This document shows positions 34,143 to 48,239 of a DNA stretch of 64,000 nucleotides, one piece after another. A program made the position numbers and the translations under genes. Under the pieces are notes generated by a model, which saw only the letters and a program-made list of their open reading frames with translations, had not been told where the DNA came from and ran no database searches. The stretch is from Apostichopus japonicus (lineage: Eukaryota; Echinodermata; Holothuroidea; Aspidochirotida; Stichopodidae). How positions within the stretch are numbered: the stretch's first letter is position 1; each line of letters opens with the position of its first letter. The DNA lies in NCBI RefSeq assembly GCF_037975245.1, contig NC_092580.1, positions 26,330,501 through 26,394,500 on the forward strand. The letters run 5' to 3'.

Positions 34143-37100
34143 TCCTTGGTGATGTAATTCAAGTGTATACTCAGTTCTGTAGAACAAGTCTGTAATTGTC
34201 ATACTTGAATACCCATGTACATTGCTATGATACATGAATAAATAAACATAAACATACAAATGAAGCATAGATCAGTTAACTATACCATGTATGTATAATG
34301 TTTGCATGCATATTTTATGCTCTGTACTTTTAGTTCATCAATATTATAAGCCATGTTTACTCTACATAATGACACAAGTCAAATCAGTTTTTATACTAAT
34401 GGTTGGAATGACAGGTTGAGGGGGAAATCATCATTTTGAGAAAGATTGCAAAGTAGTTTTCAAAAAAATCAGTAGTTTACTACTATGAGCACATAGTCTG
34501 TGCATCGTTTAACGGCTCAAATTACACAAAAGCTTTCGCAGGTGTTCTGTTCCGCTAATTAACATTCCACCAGGTTATTTCCAGATTATAACATTGTTAC
34601 TTGGAAATGTTGTGCGAAACATCGTAACTGAACACTCTTACTGTGTATGACCGACTTGCATACGATTGACGATGTAAAACTGAAATGAATAATGCCATTG
34701 TTCTTGCACTTGTTTGTGATGGTAACTTGTAGAGCTCTGTATTCTTAAGTTGAATCTGTCACAGTCTTATAAATATCATATATACTTGACTGGTAAAGGA
34801 AAGATAATGCTGGCTAGAGTCACAATCTCTGAATGTTCGGATAAAAAAACGTGACCATATTGTTGCAGTCTCGGTAGATCAGAGTGTATACATGTATAGG
34901 TGACAGGTAAGCAGAGAATGTAGTAAATTTGTTCTGTTACAAGTTTAATTGATTAACAGTTTTTTTTTTAATTTTAAGTTTAATTTGTGTAATGTATGAT
35001 AGCTTTGGTGTAACATGGCAAATTTGCTGAACAATCTGAGCAAACTAACTCTTGGCCATCCACATTGGATGACCACATCACTATATGAAATCAAGTTTGT
35101 GTACTAATGTATTTAAGTGCAGTCATTAGATACAGATCATATGAGAATCTAATTAAAAAGGCAAATCGTCTTTTGTAGAAAGGTGCAAATGGATTTACGT
35201 GATGACTATGGAAGTTGATTGACTGTTCTAAGAGGACTTGAGATATATATTATGAAAGTATTTTATTGATTCTTTTTAGCTGACATCTGTCTTGTCTTTT
35301 TGAGCTAATCTCTTCCTTTGGTTCATATTGGACAGTACCAGATGGTCATTCTAGATGAAGTTCATGACCTATTGAACGGACCTGTTAAATGACAACCTTG
35401 GAAAATTCAAAGCCGTAGACATGAACAATGCCATGCTGATCGTTTAATTCACAGCTTTGAGGCTAAACATGATAATACTTGAAAGCATGCATCACCATGC
35501 ATGCAGGACAGAGTGAACTGCATCATGGGAATTACTTTTATTCCCACATAAAATCTAGATTGCCTCCTTACAATTCTTTTAATGAGTAGAATTTGCCTTC
35601 AATATTTTCAGTCAGGATAATGTGTTTGTTTTATTCATAGACAGGCTACAAGAACCAGGGCATGTATGACCTCTATTGTTGGCCGAAGGGTTATGGTACA
35701 AGAGATACAGAGAGGGCGCTTGCATTTTTTTCTTTTTCGAAACAATAAAAGAGGGCGGAAATAATGTTCTGAGTTAATCTTGTTGATGTGATTGTGATGG
35801 TTTGCTAATTTTCTATGGTCACAATGCATCCTTCCTCAATTTTATGGTCACTTTAATGTTGAAATTGTTTCGAACACAGACGTCATCAGCGGCATTGAAC
35901 ACCATTATTGAGTTTGTTGATATAACACAAGACAAAGGGATATTTACAGCACACTATTTTCAATATTTTTAAGTCCCCCCATCTTAGTTCATTGGCTGTG
36001 ATATACTTTATTCCTGTAGCTCACAGTAACTCCCTGTAAAAGATCTTATATACACCATGCTCTTATAAGTTCACATAGCTCCCCCTAGTGCACAACAACT
36101 AAATTGACTGTTAGCAGAGCAGTAATTTAGAGATACATGCCTGTGTGTGTGTGTGTATGTATGTGCACATACAACTATACTTCCTTCAATTTCATGAATA
36201 TAGCCCCTAATTTGGAAGGTTGGAAAAACAGGACAAATTGAAAGAATAAAAGTAGGGAGGAAGAAAATCCAGGATATACATGAATTTCTGAAGAAATGAG
36301 ACAGTCCATAAATAGCTGAAAGAGCCAATGGGAGGTGGATAGTCTGTTTGCTCAACCTCCCTCTGTCAACCACGTCCTACTTCTACATTTCTACAGAGTT
36401 TGGCAGTTGGCAACGATAGAGTCACCATTATCGCGAAGTAAACACACACACTCGGCAAAAATGGTCTGACCTTGAAATTAACCGACTGTTGTTTAACTTT
36501 TTAATGATGAAAAATAGATCTGTTAATGCTCTTAAAAATTCAAGTACGAATCTCCCCCGAGCATAAATGAACCAATGGTGACCGGTTGATACGGAAGCCA
36601 GATGTCAGGGGTCTATTTTACGATGCTGATGGTGATTCGATAATGAAAAGTTGGCATTTTATCAAATTGCATCTGATTTGTCTTGTTTTCTTCATAAATT
36701 CTTGAGTAGAAAAAGAAATATAATGTACAGTTTAGAGCTCTGGATTATCAGCAACAAACTCACTAAATTGATTATTAATTCGTAAATTTGAAACATTTGA
36801 TATGTGGTTCTTTTTGTCACTAAGCCACTATTAAGCCGACACTATTGTGTGAATGCATCAATACTATATAGTGCCTATGGAATGCTAAAACATAAATTAC
36901 TTATGCTTACCAACTGTAGAATAGGTTAAAAAGTATATAAAAATACAGGAAAACCTAGAACATTATTCCTTTACCAATATTTGAGCAACGACCATTGCAA
37001 TTGACTGAGATAAATGCGAACTTCCAGTGAGTCTATCCAGGAATAAACTCACATTATACAACTATACCATTTTCACATAGCTTGGAACTTAAAGGGTATA

Positions 37101-37912
37101 TATGGTTCATTGGAAAATGGTGTAAATAACCTTGCATGCAGCACTTTCGGTAATAAAATGTTTTTATGAATGGATATTGCCGAGGGTTATATGACGTCAA
37201 ATAACTTAATACTCAGTGGAATATATGTAAAGCTTTCTGTAATTCAACACACACTTACATAATTAAGGCCCACACCCCCTCCCCACCCCCCCCCCCCGTT
37301 ACAGCATGATACAATCAAGACGGACTTTTGTCAATTTCATGGTTTTTACCATAACTAGCAACGGAAAGGAAGGCCAACTAAAGAAGGAACAGCCAGTGTA
37401 TGTGAAGTGATGATGTGTAAATGATACGGTAGTACTATTCATCAATATAGCCAGCAACATGTTTACACTAGCTTTTATAATATTATGTGCAATTATATAG
37501 CTCAACTAATTATGATTCACTTGTGTGCAATGTAAAAGAATGAAAACAAATATCCCCAGCTTATTCTTTCTGGATGTAGGCTACTTGGGTTTATTTGCAT
37601 TCAAACAAATGACCATATATTTTTACGTCTCCTTTAACGTTAATGTGAATTTACTGTGTAAAATATGGTGAATTTCATTATTTTGAAGTATACAGACTGT
37701 AGTTGATCACACCATCCAACAAGTGAACTAACGATGCTCCCGTGCATGGGCATTTGAAAAACGGAACCAAAACTTGATGAAATTTTGACGTCTAATGTAC
37801 ACATTGCAGGCCATGCATGTTTCATAGACAGTGTAATTAAATTGTTTAACAGACAAAATATGCTTGCATTTGTCAAGGAAGTTCATGACCTCTAGACACA
37901 GTAGAACGAGGA
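34143..37912. other. No gene seen
   Basis: AT-rich DNA with a (TG)n run at 36141-36165 and poly-C near 37277-37297. No exon with both splice signals recognised. Confidence 0.5.
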
Positions 37913-37956
37913 TGCTATGGTTGTGGGGAGACAGGTAAGCGAGGAGCGAAGTAAAT
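37913..37956 (-). repeat. 44-bp dispersed repeat, copy 2
   Basis: Copy of the block at 27023-27066, with three mismatches and no microsatellite on its right side. Confidence 0.7.
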
Positions 37957-40900
37957 GTTCAGGACCTCATTCATGGTATACTGGTTTTGATCATTAATCC
38001 ATGTGATCAAAAAGTTGCTTACAATGTCTATGTGGATAACTACATACATACATATACAATTATACATGCAATAGCTCTGAGATAGACAATTGTAACTCCC
38101 GGTACAGTATATATAATAAGCTAATACTGCACGAAAAACAACGCTCGACATGAAGCTCGAATTAGTCGAGTCTCCTTCCATACAAAAGTATGTTCCTTCA
38201 GATCGCACGCTTAGCAACACATCCAACTGGTCTAGTTGTAAGACACTAAATATTTAGCACTAATTACAGATGACACAATGCAATTAAATGTAATATCTTC
38301 CAATTAACTCCAAAGCCCTCCCTTGAAATTGAAGCAGGGGTGACTGACATGACATAGTTCTCTGTGTACTCGCAAGAGGAGAAGATTAAAATGACAACTG
38401 TCAACGCAAAGCTTTCAAAAGAAGAGAAGTAAGACAAAAAGAGGGGAAAAAACAAGAAGAAGATAGGTGTGTTTCACGAATAAAATTATACACACCTTAT
38501 CGACACGAGTGCCCGTTTTGCACATTTGTTTTTTTCTTCGTACTTTTCTTAGTGCCAATAGTTCTGTGTGAACGAACTTAATATGACAAAGTATATAGTT
38601 ATGCCTGGGACAGCTAGGAGTTATATAATAGTTTTTTTGAGATAAAAAGAAAAAGTATGGATAAAAAGGTTCATTTTGATATTGTCATTGCATGGACAAA
38701 GAAAGTTCCTTTAACAATCTTTGAAAACACTGTTATGGCAAAACTGTCCATGACTGTGCAATTGTAGTGAGTTGAGACTATATTCATAACACACTAGTGT
38801 AATAGTCAATGGGGTTTAAAGTGTAATGGACTGTACAGAACAGAAACATTTACAATTCATATTTGGGAATATATAAATTAGAGGAACTTTAAGGATTATA
38901 GTTTGAATCTGGTTAAATCTAGGAGTAGGAAAAAGGAAGCCCACATGGTCCAGGTTTTACTGTAATACTCTTTGTTTTCACATAGATATGTTGCAGACAT
39001 TTATTAATTTATTAAACTAATTAACTATAAATCCATTCATGTGAGTATAACAGTTGCTCCTTAGTATTTTAAACGTGTATGCAAAATTAGGTCAAAACCA
39101 GGTCATCTGCCAAAAAAATGTATTAGGTATATATTAGGTATTAAGTCTGTAATTTTCACTGTTGATATTTGATTTTAAAAACATGATTGAAAGAAACCCT
39201 GATACAAATGGGGGGGGGAGGGGAGGGGGAAGGGCTGAGACCAAGATTTCTTGAACTATGTCCTCTGTGCAGTCAAAAGCAAAACAAGGCATCAAGGCTA
39301 ACATAGCATAGGCACAGAATAAAATTTTGAATGATTATAACTGGTTATCATTATTTGACAAAGATTATTTTTTAGCCGTCATTCATTTGGGTCTCTTTAA
39401 TGCAAATCTTTTGACATAAAAGTCCTCTAGCACCTTCATCCCTGCTTCTCAATGTTCTAGCTCTGTGAATCTAGGCCTTAAATGTAAAAGTCGATGTTTA
39501 GTAAGAGTTTCATGTCCTTACTGTACAGGCTGGATAAATGATTTGTAAAATCTATATAGATTAAAACTGAAGTAAACAACTCATTTGCCATGCAGATGCA
39601 GATCTTACCAAAAGAAGCATAAATCAGGATCTGTTTTTCACAAAGAAATGAAGAAAATCAGAGCATTTTTTTTTTTACATACAACTTGAACACTGGAATA
39701 TTCCTTTAGCACATGTAGAGAATGTTTCTGGTCATCCTCAGTTTCCTTTCGTTCTAAATTTATCTTTCCTTGTCGGCTTTAGGGCATTTACCTGCCATGC
39801 TAAATATTGGTGTTAATTTCAATTCAGCAGAAGACTCCTTTAAGAATACTAATAATTAATATATGCAAATGATCAGCAAAACGTTTCCTGTAAAAAAATG
39901 GAGTAAATTTGCCATCAGCAATTTGAAGACAAGCTACAACAGGAAAGAAACTTTAGGATTCCTGAAGACTCAGATTATAGTGCTACTACTTAAAATACAA
40001 TCTCAAATTTATGACTATTGTATTATGAATAATTCGGTATTAAACAAGAAACAGGAAATGTTTCTTGTTGCTAAAAGATCACTGTAAGGATATGTGATAC
40101 TATATATATTAATTACTACAAAGTTAATTAACAGGATATAACTTATATATAAGAAATAGGGGAGAGAGAGAGAGGGGGGGGGCTGGAGGAAGAGAGATGG
40201 AAAAGGTGTGAGGAAAGTTTATTGCACCCTTGTAGTCATCCTCTAAACTATTTATATACTGATTGATAACATAGTGCAAACTGGTGATTATGTTGACAAT
40301 GTTTATAGCCATATCTACATGTAACCTGGCAACTATGCATTAGCTCTTCAATAACTACTATCTCTCCCAATTATGGCATATAAAATTGACATGTATATCA
40401 CTGCAGCTAGCTTTTAAAGACACTGCAATTTATTAAAGAGTGTGTAAAATTTCTATTCAAAACAAATGGTTCCAAGCCTTTTAAGACACCTACATGTACC
40501 GGAAATTAGCAGCTTAATTGGCATGTATACCTAATGGAGCTGATATGGCCCTCAGCAAAATAGCTATGTTATAATTGCACACATTGGTTTCCGGACAAAA
40601 AACATACTTTCATGTCGTTTATAACGTATGGAACATTTAACAAGTTACTAGACTGCGATTAATAGCAGGCAGTACATCAGTTAAAATATAATTTCAGATG
40701 TGGATAGAAAAAAATGTGGTTGTTTTTAGGCATTTCAGCCCCCTGCTCGCCTACATGCGCTTCTCTCTATTAAGCTAGTTTTTTACATTTATTTTATTGT
40801 GAAACTTCCTGTTTCAACACTAGAGAAAGACTTGTACCATATATAAATCCCTTATAATTGCTAAATAATTTTCATAAAGGATCATATTAAAAGACTGCTC

Positions 40901-42139
40901 TTTCTATGCTATGGATTTTATGATCCTTACAATCACAAAAAAAAAAAAAAAATTGACAGTTTGTTGATCTAGTTTAGCTATTTAAACACATGCATGCATC
41001 CTTGCGGCAGTTGGAACTTGCAGGTTTGACACGCTGTTACTACTGAAATAGCTAGCACAGTTATTACAGTTTGAATTGACCACAAAACCAAAGTCACACA
41101 CATTTAAACCATAACTTGTATGTCTCACTGTCACAATAACTCTGAAGTTCTCTCTTACATGTACTCTAATCTTTCTATCTTATATGAGAATCCAGGAGGA
41201 TTATATACAAAAAAGCTTCAAAAGCAAGAAATCCAGATTTTTTAGGTAGATTTTAGAACAGGAATTGTAATAAAAAGCACGTACGTGGAAACACTTTCCG
41301 GGATTGTGATTTGTCCATCTAAGCAAACTTCAATTTGAGCACAGAATTTTCGACTTTTTCGACCTTACAACTTTAGCATGTATGTATATGATGGTATTTT
41401 GACCGCCTTTATTATATGCTTGGACTACTATTGTATTTATTTTTATTATTATATTCTGTTTTGCAAAAAATCTAAATCTAAGAAACCCTGGTAATACAGA
41501 TGGATCAAAAAAACAATAGCTGCTCAGTCATATATAAATTACTAACGGAATAATCCAAAATTCGATATGCTTGTATTATTAATGTTATAATATACTTAAA
41601 AAAGAATTTAATACAATGATTCCAAAACTTGATAGATTATGCTAAAATGATGTCTTACGACAATTTCTTTAAGATGACTGCCTTCGATGTTTTGAGGATT
41701 GTTTGTTTACAGGATATTTAGTTTTGTCGGAGTCATCTTTAGTTATCAATAAAGATTGCCAACATCATTGTCACTGCTGTTGGCATAATATTATACTGTA
41801 TGGCATGTGTATGCAAATTCCAGTATATTAAAAGCAGATGATCTCACTTGTCATCGATGATAGAAACCAATATCTACAACCCTTGAGGTAAGACGAGGAA
41901 AGCCCTCTCTTTCCCCACTGCCCACTTCTGTCCTTCGTACATAATTTACCCAAACATTCAGGTAGAAATCTTGCCAAAATCTTCCCATTAAAAGCCCAAT
42001 TATATGCAGATAATTCACCCATACAAACTGTTGGCTTGTGCACAAACATCCATAAACACTGCAAATACACTTTCCTGGACTTGGAAGTAGTAATGGTTGC
42101 ACATGCTGCATGACTGCAAAGGACTTAGGCAGAGGATCA
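37957..42139. other. No gene seen
   Basis: G-rich tract at about 39210-39234, a (GA)n/G run at 40160-40183 and a poly-A run at 40938-40953. No protein-like frame recognised. Confidence 0.5.
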
Positions 42140-42400
42140 TCTGGATGAATGGATGAACACATTGACAAACGGACAAACAAACAAGTACTGACTGACCAAC
42201 AAAACAATAGATGAATGAACAAACAGATGAATGAATGCTACAAAGGATCATGATATTCTGCAAAAGGATGGATGAATGAATGGATGAACAAGTAAAGGAA
42301 TAAGCAAACAAACTGACCAACAAGAAAAGTGACTAACAAACAAACGGACAGCTGAATCAAGCAAGGAACTGACTAACCAATGAACGAACAAATTTAATAA
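42140..42400. repeat. Degenerate GAAT/GATG/ACAA tetranucleotide array
   Basis: Irregular repeats of GGATGAATGGATGAAC, ACAAACAAAC and related words over about 260 bp. The several overlapping minus-strand frames rich in Ser, Val, Cys and Phe come from it. Confidence 0.8.
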
Positions 42401-43694
42401 TAATATTAACATATTATGGAAACCATTTATAATTAGATATTCCACAAAACACTTCTGTTAATCCAACCTTTACCGTTTTAAGAATAAAAATTACATACCA
42501 GCCTTTTGCGATGTTTAAAAATTCTCGACTAGAGAAAAGACCACGACCATACAATTAAAAAACTGTTTGCCCAGAAAAGAGAGCAATTAGCAGTAAAATC
42601 TCCCAAATTTTTGATGACTAGTCTGATATCAAACATATTTAAAAGAAGACAATTGGTTTTAATAAGCATTACTGCCATATAAACAGAACAGAATGAGATG
42701 CTGTCACCTATAGCAAGGTGTGAAATTCTTTGGGATTATAAGAACCCTTTAATCTTAGATCAGTATCGACGGAAGCTTCTGTCCAGCTGTGAATTGACAC
42801 CCGATGTATCGTGCAATCAGCCTTGATGCTCCGTCACTGACTTTCATTGCTTTAATGTTAGGCCATCATGATTAATCACTGCAGAGTCTCATTCGGAATA
42901 TAAAACGGTAAATAAAACTTGTCAAGGAACGAATGACATCGATGTGTTAAATTGTTGCAATATGAATGAGAATCGACCAACACGTGCATAAAACTGACAT
43001 ATTCAAAGTAAATGGAAACTGTGGTGGAGACCATTAATTTGTCAATAACGAACTATGAATTGCCGAATGACAGAGAGCTGAAACTAACTCGGTCCCTTTC
43101 CAATTGTCGACCAACGAAAAACGGAGAGGTTTTATTCAGCAAAATGAGCTCATCAATTTCCTTTTTCTTTTCACTCTCATGAATTTCATTCATTAATGAT
43201 GAATATATCTCTGATGTGATCGTGCCATAGATCCCAATAACAGAAGCAGCAATTCCAGCTTCAATCGAGAATGCTCGGGTAAAAAATCGCCAAGCATGAA
43301 TACGTTATGCAAGCTTTTAGTATTATTTGCATTTTTTCCAAAATTTGTAAAAGGGGGAAAAGAAAAAAAAAAACTGGAGCAGGCAAATACATGGAATGGT
43401 TATCTTTGAGCAATCTTATTCTTATCTGCATGGAACAGTGTATCAAGTTACGGCTGTATGTGTTCCTAGCATTTGCAGACCATGATTTGAAAGCTTAAAG
43501 GGAATCTAGCATCTAAAGAGAATTAGAAACTTAAGCAGCACTTGACGACAATACCAAACTTTAATGACGACTAAATATAAATTAATTTTTTTTTTTTTTT
43601 AAAGTTTCATGTCACCGTTAAAACTTAATTGCGAACACAAAGATAAATGTCATATAAATTGCTATGAATTACCATCCAAAAATTAATCTGCTTT
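42401..43694. other. No gene seen
   Basis: No supported feature. A 30-nt minus-strand segment bounded by acceptor- and donor-like sites at 42499-42528 is probably chance. Confidence 0.5.
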
Positions 43695-43776
43695 CTTTGT
43701 AAAGCGCCTTGAGCAGTGACTTTTATCTACTGATTTGGCGCTTTATAAGTCTCATTTATTATTATTATTATTATTA
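43695..43776 (+). repeat. LINE/SINE 3' tail with (TTA)n
   Basis: TGTAAAGCGCCTTGAGCAG, then GGCGCTTTATAAGTCTCA and a (TTA)n tail form the standard 3' end of many CR1/L2-mobilised SINEs and LINEs. The inverted GCGCC/GGCGC halves can pair as the recognition hairpin. The tail resembles that of the LINE ending at 31686. No head or ORF is visible upstream. Confidence 0.65.
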
Positions 43777-44926
43777 AAACTGTATAAGATATGCTTTCAA
43801 GTTTGACGTTGTAAAGTTGAATCGTTGTGACCATCTATGATATGGCACAGATCTGTTTATGTTTGAGACAGTACTATTAAGGTACCCTTTAATGACGCAG
43901 TATATACAGTATTGTACATAGTAGAGTTCAGTAATATACCCAATGCTGATATAGTCAACTTGTGGGATTGTACGTTAAGGCAGTTGTAGCATTAAAACAC
44001 AATAAACCCTAGCATACATTAAGGAGATATGGTTCTATAGGCATCTTTTTATATGATATGAAAATTTTATGACCCAAGAATAAGTATGTATGTATTGCAA
44101 TTTGTATGTATGTTAGATCCTCTTGCAAGCAGGAATGATGCCTCATTGGCTTATCAAAGCTGTAAGCTGACCGAAGTCAGTCTCTTAGATTCATATTTAA
44201 CGTCCATGATTATGAATTGTCAATTGTCAATAACTCTGTAACTGGACGACATACTTTAATCTTGGAGTGACTCGAACTGGGGACCTTAGGATTGCTTATA
44301 TATATGCTTATTTTGAAGTAAAAAAAAGGAGCATAAAATGCAAGATATTAACTATAGAACCAAGTGCACTAGTTATGACACAAATACAAACAGTCTGTTC
44401 AAATGTGATCTTTCTCTTACGTATTTTTCACGTGCCGGCGATATAGACATTGCAAATTAACACGATAAAGGAGCTGCTTGCCAGAAAAAGAGAGCAAACA
44501 TTTGCAGAATGATCAGTCTCGGCCAGCTTGCCTGGATGACATGTCAGTCTACATGTACAAATAGGAAGAGAACTGGTGCAGTTAGTAAAACCTCATTTCC
44601 AGTTCAAGTTGCATTTTACCTTGGCATATACCATACTCGACATCTTGGAGGTTGATAGATAACAAAATACTCTAAAACGGTAGTCCTCTTCCATTAGTAC
44701 ATGTATCAAAACAGTGAAATTCAGCTATATGAAGAGGATACACTCCACTCCAGAGTTAAATTGATTTGCAAAAAAAGACTTTTTAAGTCTTGATCCCGGT
44801 GAAACTTACACTCGATTCTTACAAACCTGTCGCATTTTCGAGATATTTCATGATAGTTGATCGTGACTGAGTTTGTACCAAGGTTTTGTTTTGAAATCCT
44901 TTATTAATGTTAATTAATTGTATCAA
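43777..44926. other. No gene seen
   Basis: A lone B-box-like GTTCGAGTC on the minus strand near 44271-44279 has no A box. Nothing else recognised. Confidence 0.5.
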
Positions 44927-45965
44927 CCTTCAATCACTGGCGGATCCAGGGCCTTTGTTTGAGAGGGGCCAAAGTGGCATTAGAGTGATATGGGAGAGGG
45001 GTATAAGGGGAGGGGGTGCCCCCCTTCCCCTTTGGAACATTTTCTATTGCTGAATGCCCTCAGATGCAATTTGGTGCGACAAAAGTGTACAATGGTGATG
45101 TTAATTTACTTCTAAAAAAAATGTTTCGCAGGTGTAATTTTATAAAATATTTATAAAACAAAGTTGGGATCATCTTTCTCAAGAAATTTTATTTCTCATA
45201 GGTTATAAATTTCTTACAACCAGTCTGTAACTGCAAAATGGTGTTAAACTGTAAATCCTCATGCTCATGCATTTACATAGCTCCCAACTCTTGAGAAGGC
45301 AAATGCTGGTCTGTGCCACGAATCGCCGTCCTGGGGGAGGGGTATAAGGGGAGGGGGTGTCCCCCTCCCCTTTTGAATTTTTTTGGAATCCTGGTGATGC
45401 CTACATGTAAAATGGTGGCACTTAGAAAGGCTTTTGTCACCCAAAATTTTCTGAGAAATATGCATTTTTTTGTGTGTAACATCAATAAATTGAATAGTAG
45501 GTGATAATTCATTCTTTCGGGTGGCATGAAAATGTTCGCTGCTCGCCCCTATGAAAAGAAATATAGGCTAATTTGAGGTTCAAATGATGCTGTAAAGGAG
45601 GTTTTATACTCTATTATGCTAAATGCTAAAGAAATGATGGTTGCTAAGTCAAAATTTGATGCAAATTTTTTTATGTATACTTGACAATTACAATGCGTTT
45701 TTTTTCGGACGCTTTGCGGGTCAGCGGGTTTGGGTGTTAGAATGCGGGTCTAATTCCCGCGAATTGCGGGTCAGTTGGGAGCTCTGCATTTAATTTTAAA
45801 CCAGAAAACAAAAAGGTTTAGACTAGTCTACCACTGCTATTCCTCTTGATTTTTTTAATTTCCAATCATATGATTTAGCGGATGTTCGGAAACACTTTTT
45901 GGCTCACCTTTGGGGGGGGCCATGGCCCCCCTTGGCCCCCCCTTGGATCCGCCAGTGCCTTCAAT
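44927..45965. mobile_element. Non-autonomous hAT element with 8-bp target duplication
   Basis: The element (44935-45957, 1023 bp) starts CACTGGCGGATCCAGGG and ends in the reverse complement, CACTGGCGGATCCAAGG, so the inverted repeats match for 14 bases. It is flanked by an exact 8-bp direct repeat CCTTCAAT (44927-44934 and 45958-45965). Eight-base duplications and CA-start ends identify the hAT superfamily. It has no transposase frame, so it must be mobilised in trans. A second element is nested inside. Confidence 0.9.
45270..45792. mobile_element. Second element nested within the hAT copy
   Basis: Ends CATAGCTCCCAACT (45276) and, inverted, CAGAGCTCCCAACT (to 45786) are flanked by CATTTA on both sides (45270-45275 and 45787-45792). 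With a two-base shift an 8-bp repeat TGCATTTA is also possible, so it is probably another hAT-type insertion, of about 511 bp. Its GC-rich block GAGGGGTATAAGGGGAGGG (45337) repeats one in the host element (44996). Confidence 0.65.
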
Positions 45966-46179
45966 GAAGGTTTCACCTTTGCTTTGGGGTCCAATACGAA
46001 GTTTAAACTATCCAAATAACTGTGCCCAGTGGAATTCATATATTTGCTAATTAGGCGTCCCAATTTTGAAGGCTCAGAAACTTGGATGTACATTTTACAG
46101 AGAGAAATATGAAAAGCTTTAGTGCTAATTGCAACCAAATTATTACAGTCCCAGTTAGTATCTGGCAATTATTAGGTCA
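45966..46179. other. No gene seen
   Basis: Unique AT-rich flank of the hAT insertion. Confidence 0.5.
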
Positions 46180-46500
46180 ATTTACCTATATATATATCAA
46201 TCCCTATATATCAATTACCAGATATATTACCATATAACCTACTATACTATATATGCTATATTACTACATTTATGCACTATATACACTCTATATATACTAT
46301 TCACTATATATATACTATATATTACAATATATTACCCATGTACTACCTGCTGTAACCTGCATACTATACTATACATACTACATATGCACTATATATACAC
46401 TATATATATACTAGTATATATACTATGTATTACCATATATTACCCATATATTACATATATCAAGTTACCTACAGTATACTACTATACACTGACTGGGATT
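46180..46500. repeat. AT-rich TACTATATA low-complexity array
   Basis: Irregular repeats of ACTATATA, TATATTAC and CACTATATA over about 320 bp, without a fixed period. Confidence 0.8.
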
Positions 46501-48239
46501 CAAAGACAGATATAACAAACTCTTCCTGCATGAAGATACAACTCAGAGCTTCATCCCATCCAAATTACATTGCCATATAATGACCATGCCAAATATCCAT
46601 GCAAGTATTTATTGAGCCATGTACATCCTATATACAGGGTAGATGAGAGAATTTATATTAAAATCAACTTTTTCAATATAGTTGAAGTAAAACTATAGTG
46701 ACCTAACATATGTACCCACTGGCAATGTTTTATAATGGGGCTACATGTATATCTTTAGTACATTTCATCCTACGAGATGTCAATTGCATCTTTAAAGAGA
46801 TACAATGCATCAACTATCTGTAACCATTAAAAGTTGACAAAAATTCAATTTGGAAGTAAAGTGTCTACATTCTACATGATAATCACATGTGTCGATGGAC
46901 GAAGCAAATCCCCCTGCCCCCCTCCCACAAAACAAAAAGAGCAAACTTTCAAAATATATATCGATATGATCGCAGTGACTAATGACTTGGCATGCATGTA
47001 TGCGACCATCACAAATCACTGATATAATGAGTATAGACAATGATGGGAAGCACCCGACTGCCATCAACGACGACTGCGTCAAGTAAATGCTGCTCTATCC
47101 TCTGCATCCCTTCGGCTTTTATCTATTCCTAACATGCCTCCACGCTATTGATCAAACGGTTGTGACAATTTGGTGTAAACAAAATCTTGGTGAAAAAAAC
47201 ATTTTCCAACTTTGCTCATGGGTTTTTTTCACTCTCTCGGTTAACATACCAACTTGACTGCAAGATTACCATCTCCGCAATGCCGTCATAACATTCTTAC
47301 ACACCTTCCCTCCATATCACAAGTTTAAGTGTCTCAATCACGAAGTGATTATTTAACATTCACGCTGAGAAGTACCACTGCCGGGTTCAAACGTAAACAT
47401 CCTCCCATCCGTCGGAGGGAGTGAGGCGAAACTTTGACGAAACATTTAGTGAGAGGTAAAAAAAAAAACGTCATGTAGTCGAGACGGTTAGACTAGGACA
47501 GAGATTATCGTTCTCTTCATCTGTTCCATTCGACTGCTTGATCCACATAATTCACTCGACATAGTTAAGAAGTATAAATAATCGGGATTCATTAAAACTT
47601 GAAACAGGAGAGAGAATATACAGCTAACAGAAACATTATAGACAACAGAAATCACAGTCTGCTACATAATCAGTAGTATAGCACTAACCAATGGCTTCTT
47701 ATCTTTTATGGAGGGGGGGAATTGGTGGGGGCAGGGGAGGGGGATCGATGATTTAACTTCTTTCTCCTTCTCACACCAAAATATTAGTTTGCCCTCTCGC
47801 TTGCATTTAGAATCAAACCTTAATTTCTAGTATAATAGCATGACATAATTTCCTCAAAAACTAATCAGTTTGTGTACTTTCAAAGACGACATTTCCTGTC
47901 CATAACACTGACGAAATATACCTGGGAACTACATCATTAATTACAATTCATGTATGCATACATAGAATTGATGGATGAAATGCTGACAACTCTGAGCAAA
48001 TCTCATCCATCTCAACCATAATGCCATGTCACACGACAAACATGTATACATACATACACGAATACACACAAACGTACCATACATGACACTAGTTACTCAA
48101 TTATTTTCCAATGAACTCTTGACCTCAGCTCAAATTATGCAATACCATTACATCCCATATTGTGAGCAATCGATATTGAAGATATATGATTGACCGCTTC
48201 CATTCGTTGGCCCTTCATGCCTACTATGAAACCTGACCT
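46501..48239. other. No gene seen
   Basis: Poly-A run at 47459-47468 and a G-rich patch at 47710-47744. No exon recognised. Confidence 0.5.

Noticed and set aside
38391-38428. ATG with 12 codons leading to a GTAAGA donor
   Set aside because: Too short to separate from chance, with no upstream promoter signal or downstream exon recognised.
42499-42528. 30-nt minus-strand segment between acceptor-like and donor-like sites
   Set aside because: Both splice signals are common by chance at this length and no protein motif appears.
44260-44300. B-box-like sequence on the minus strand
   Set aside because: No A box at the expected distance and no tRNA-like folding.
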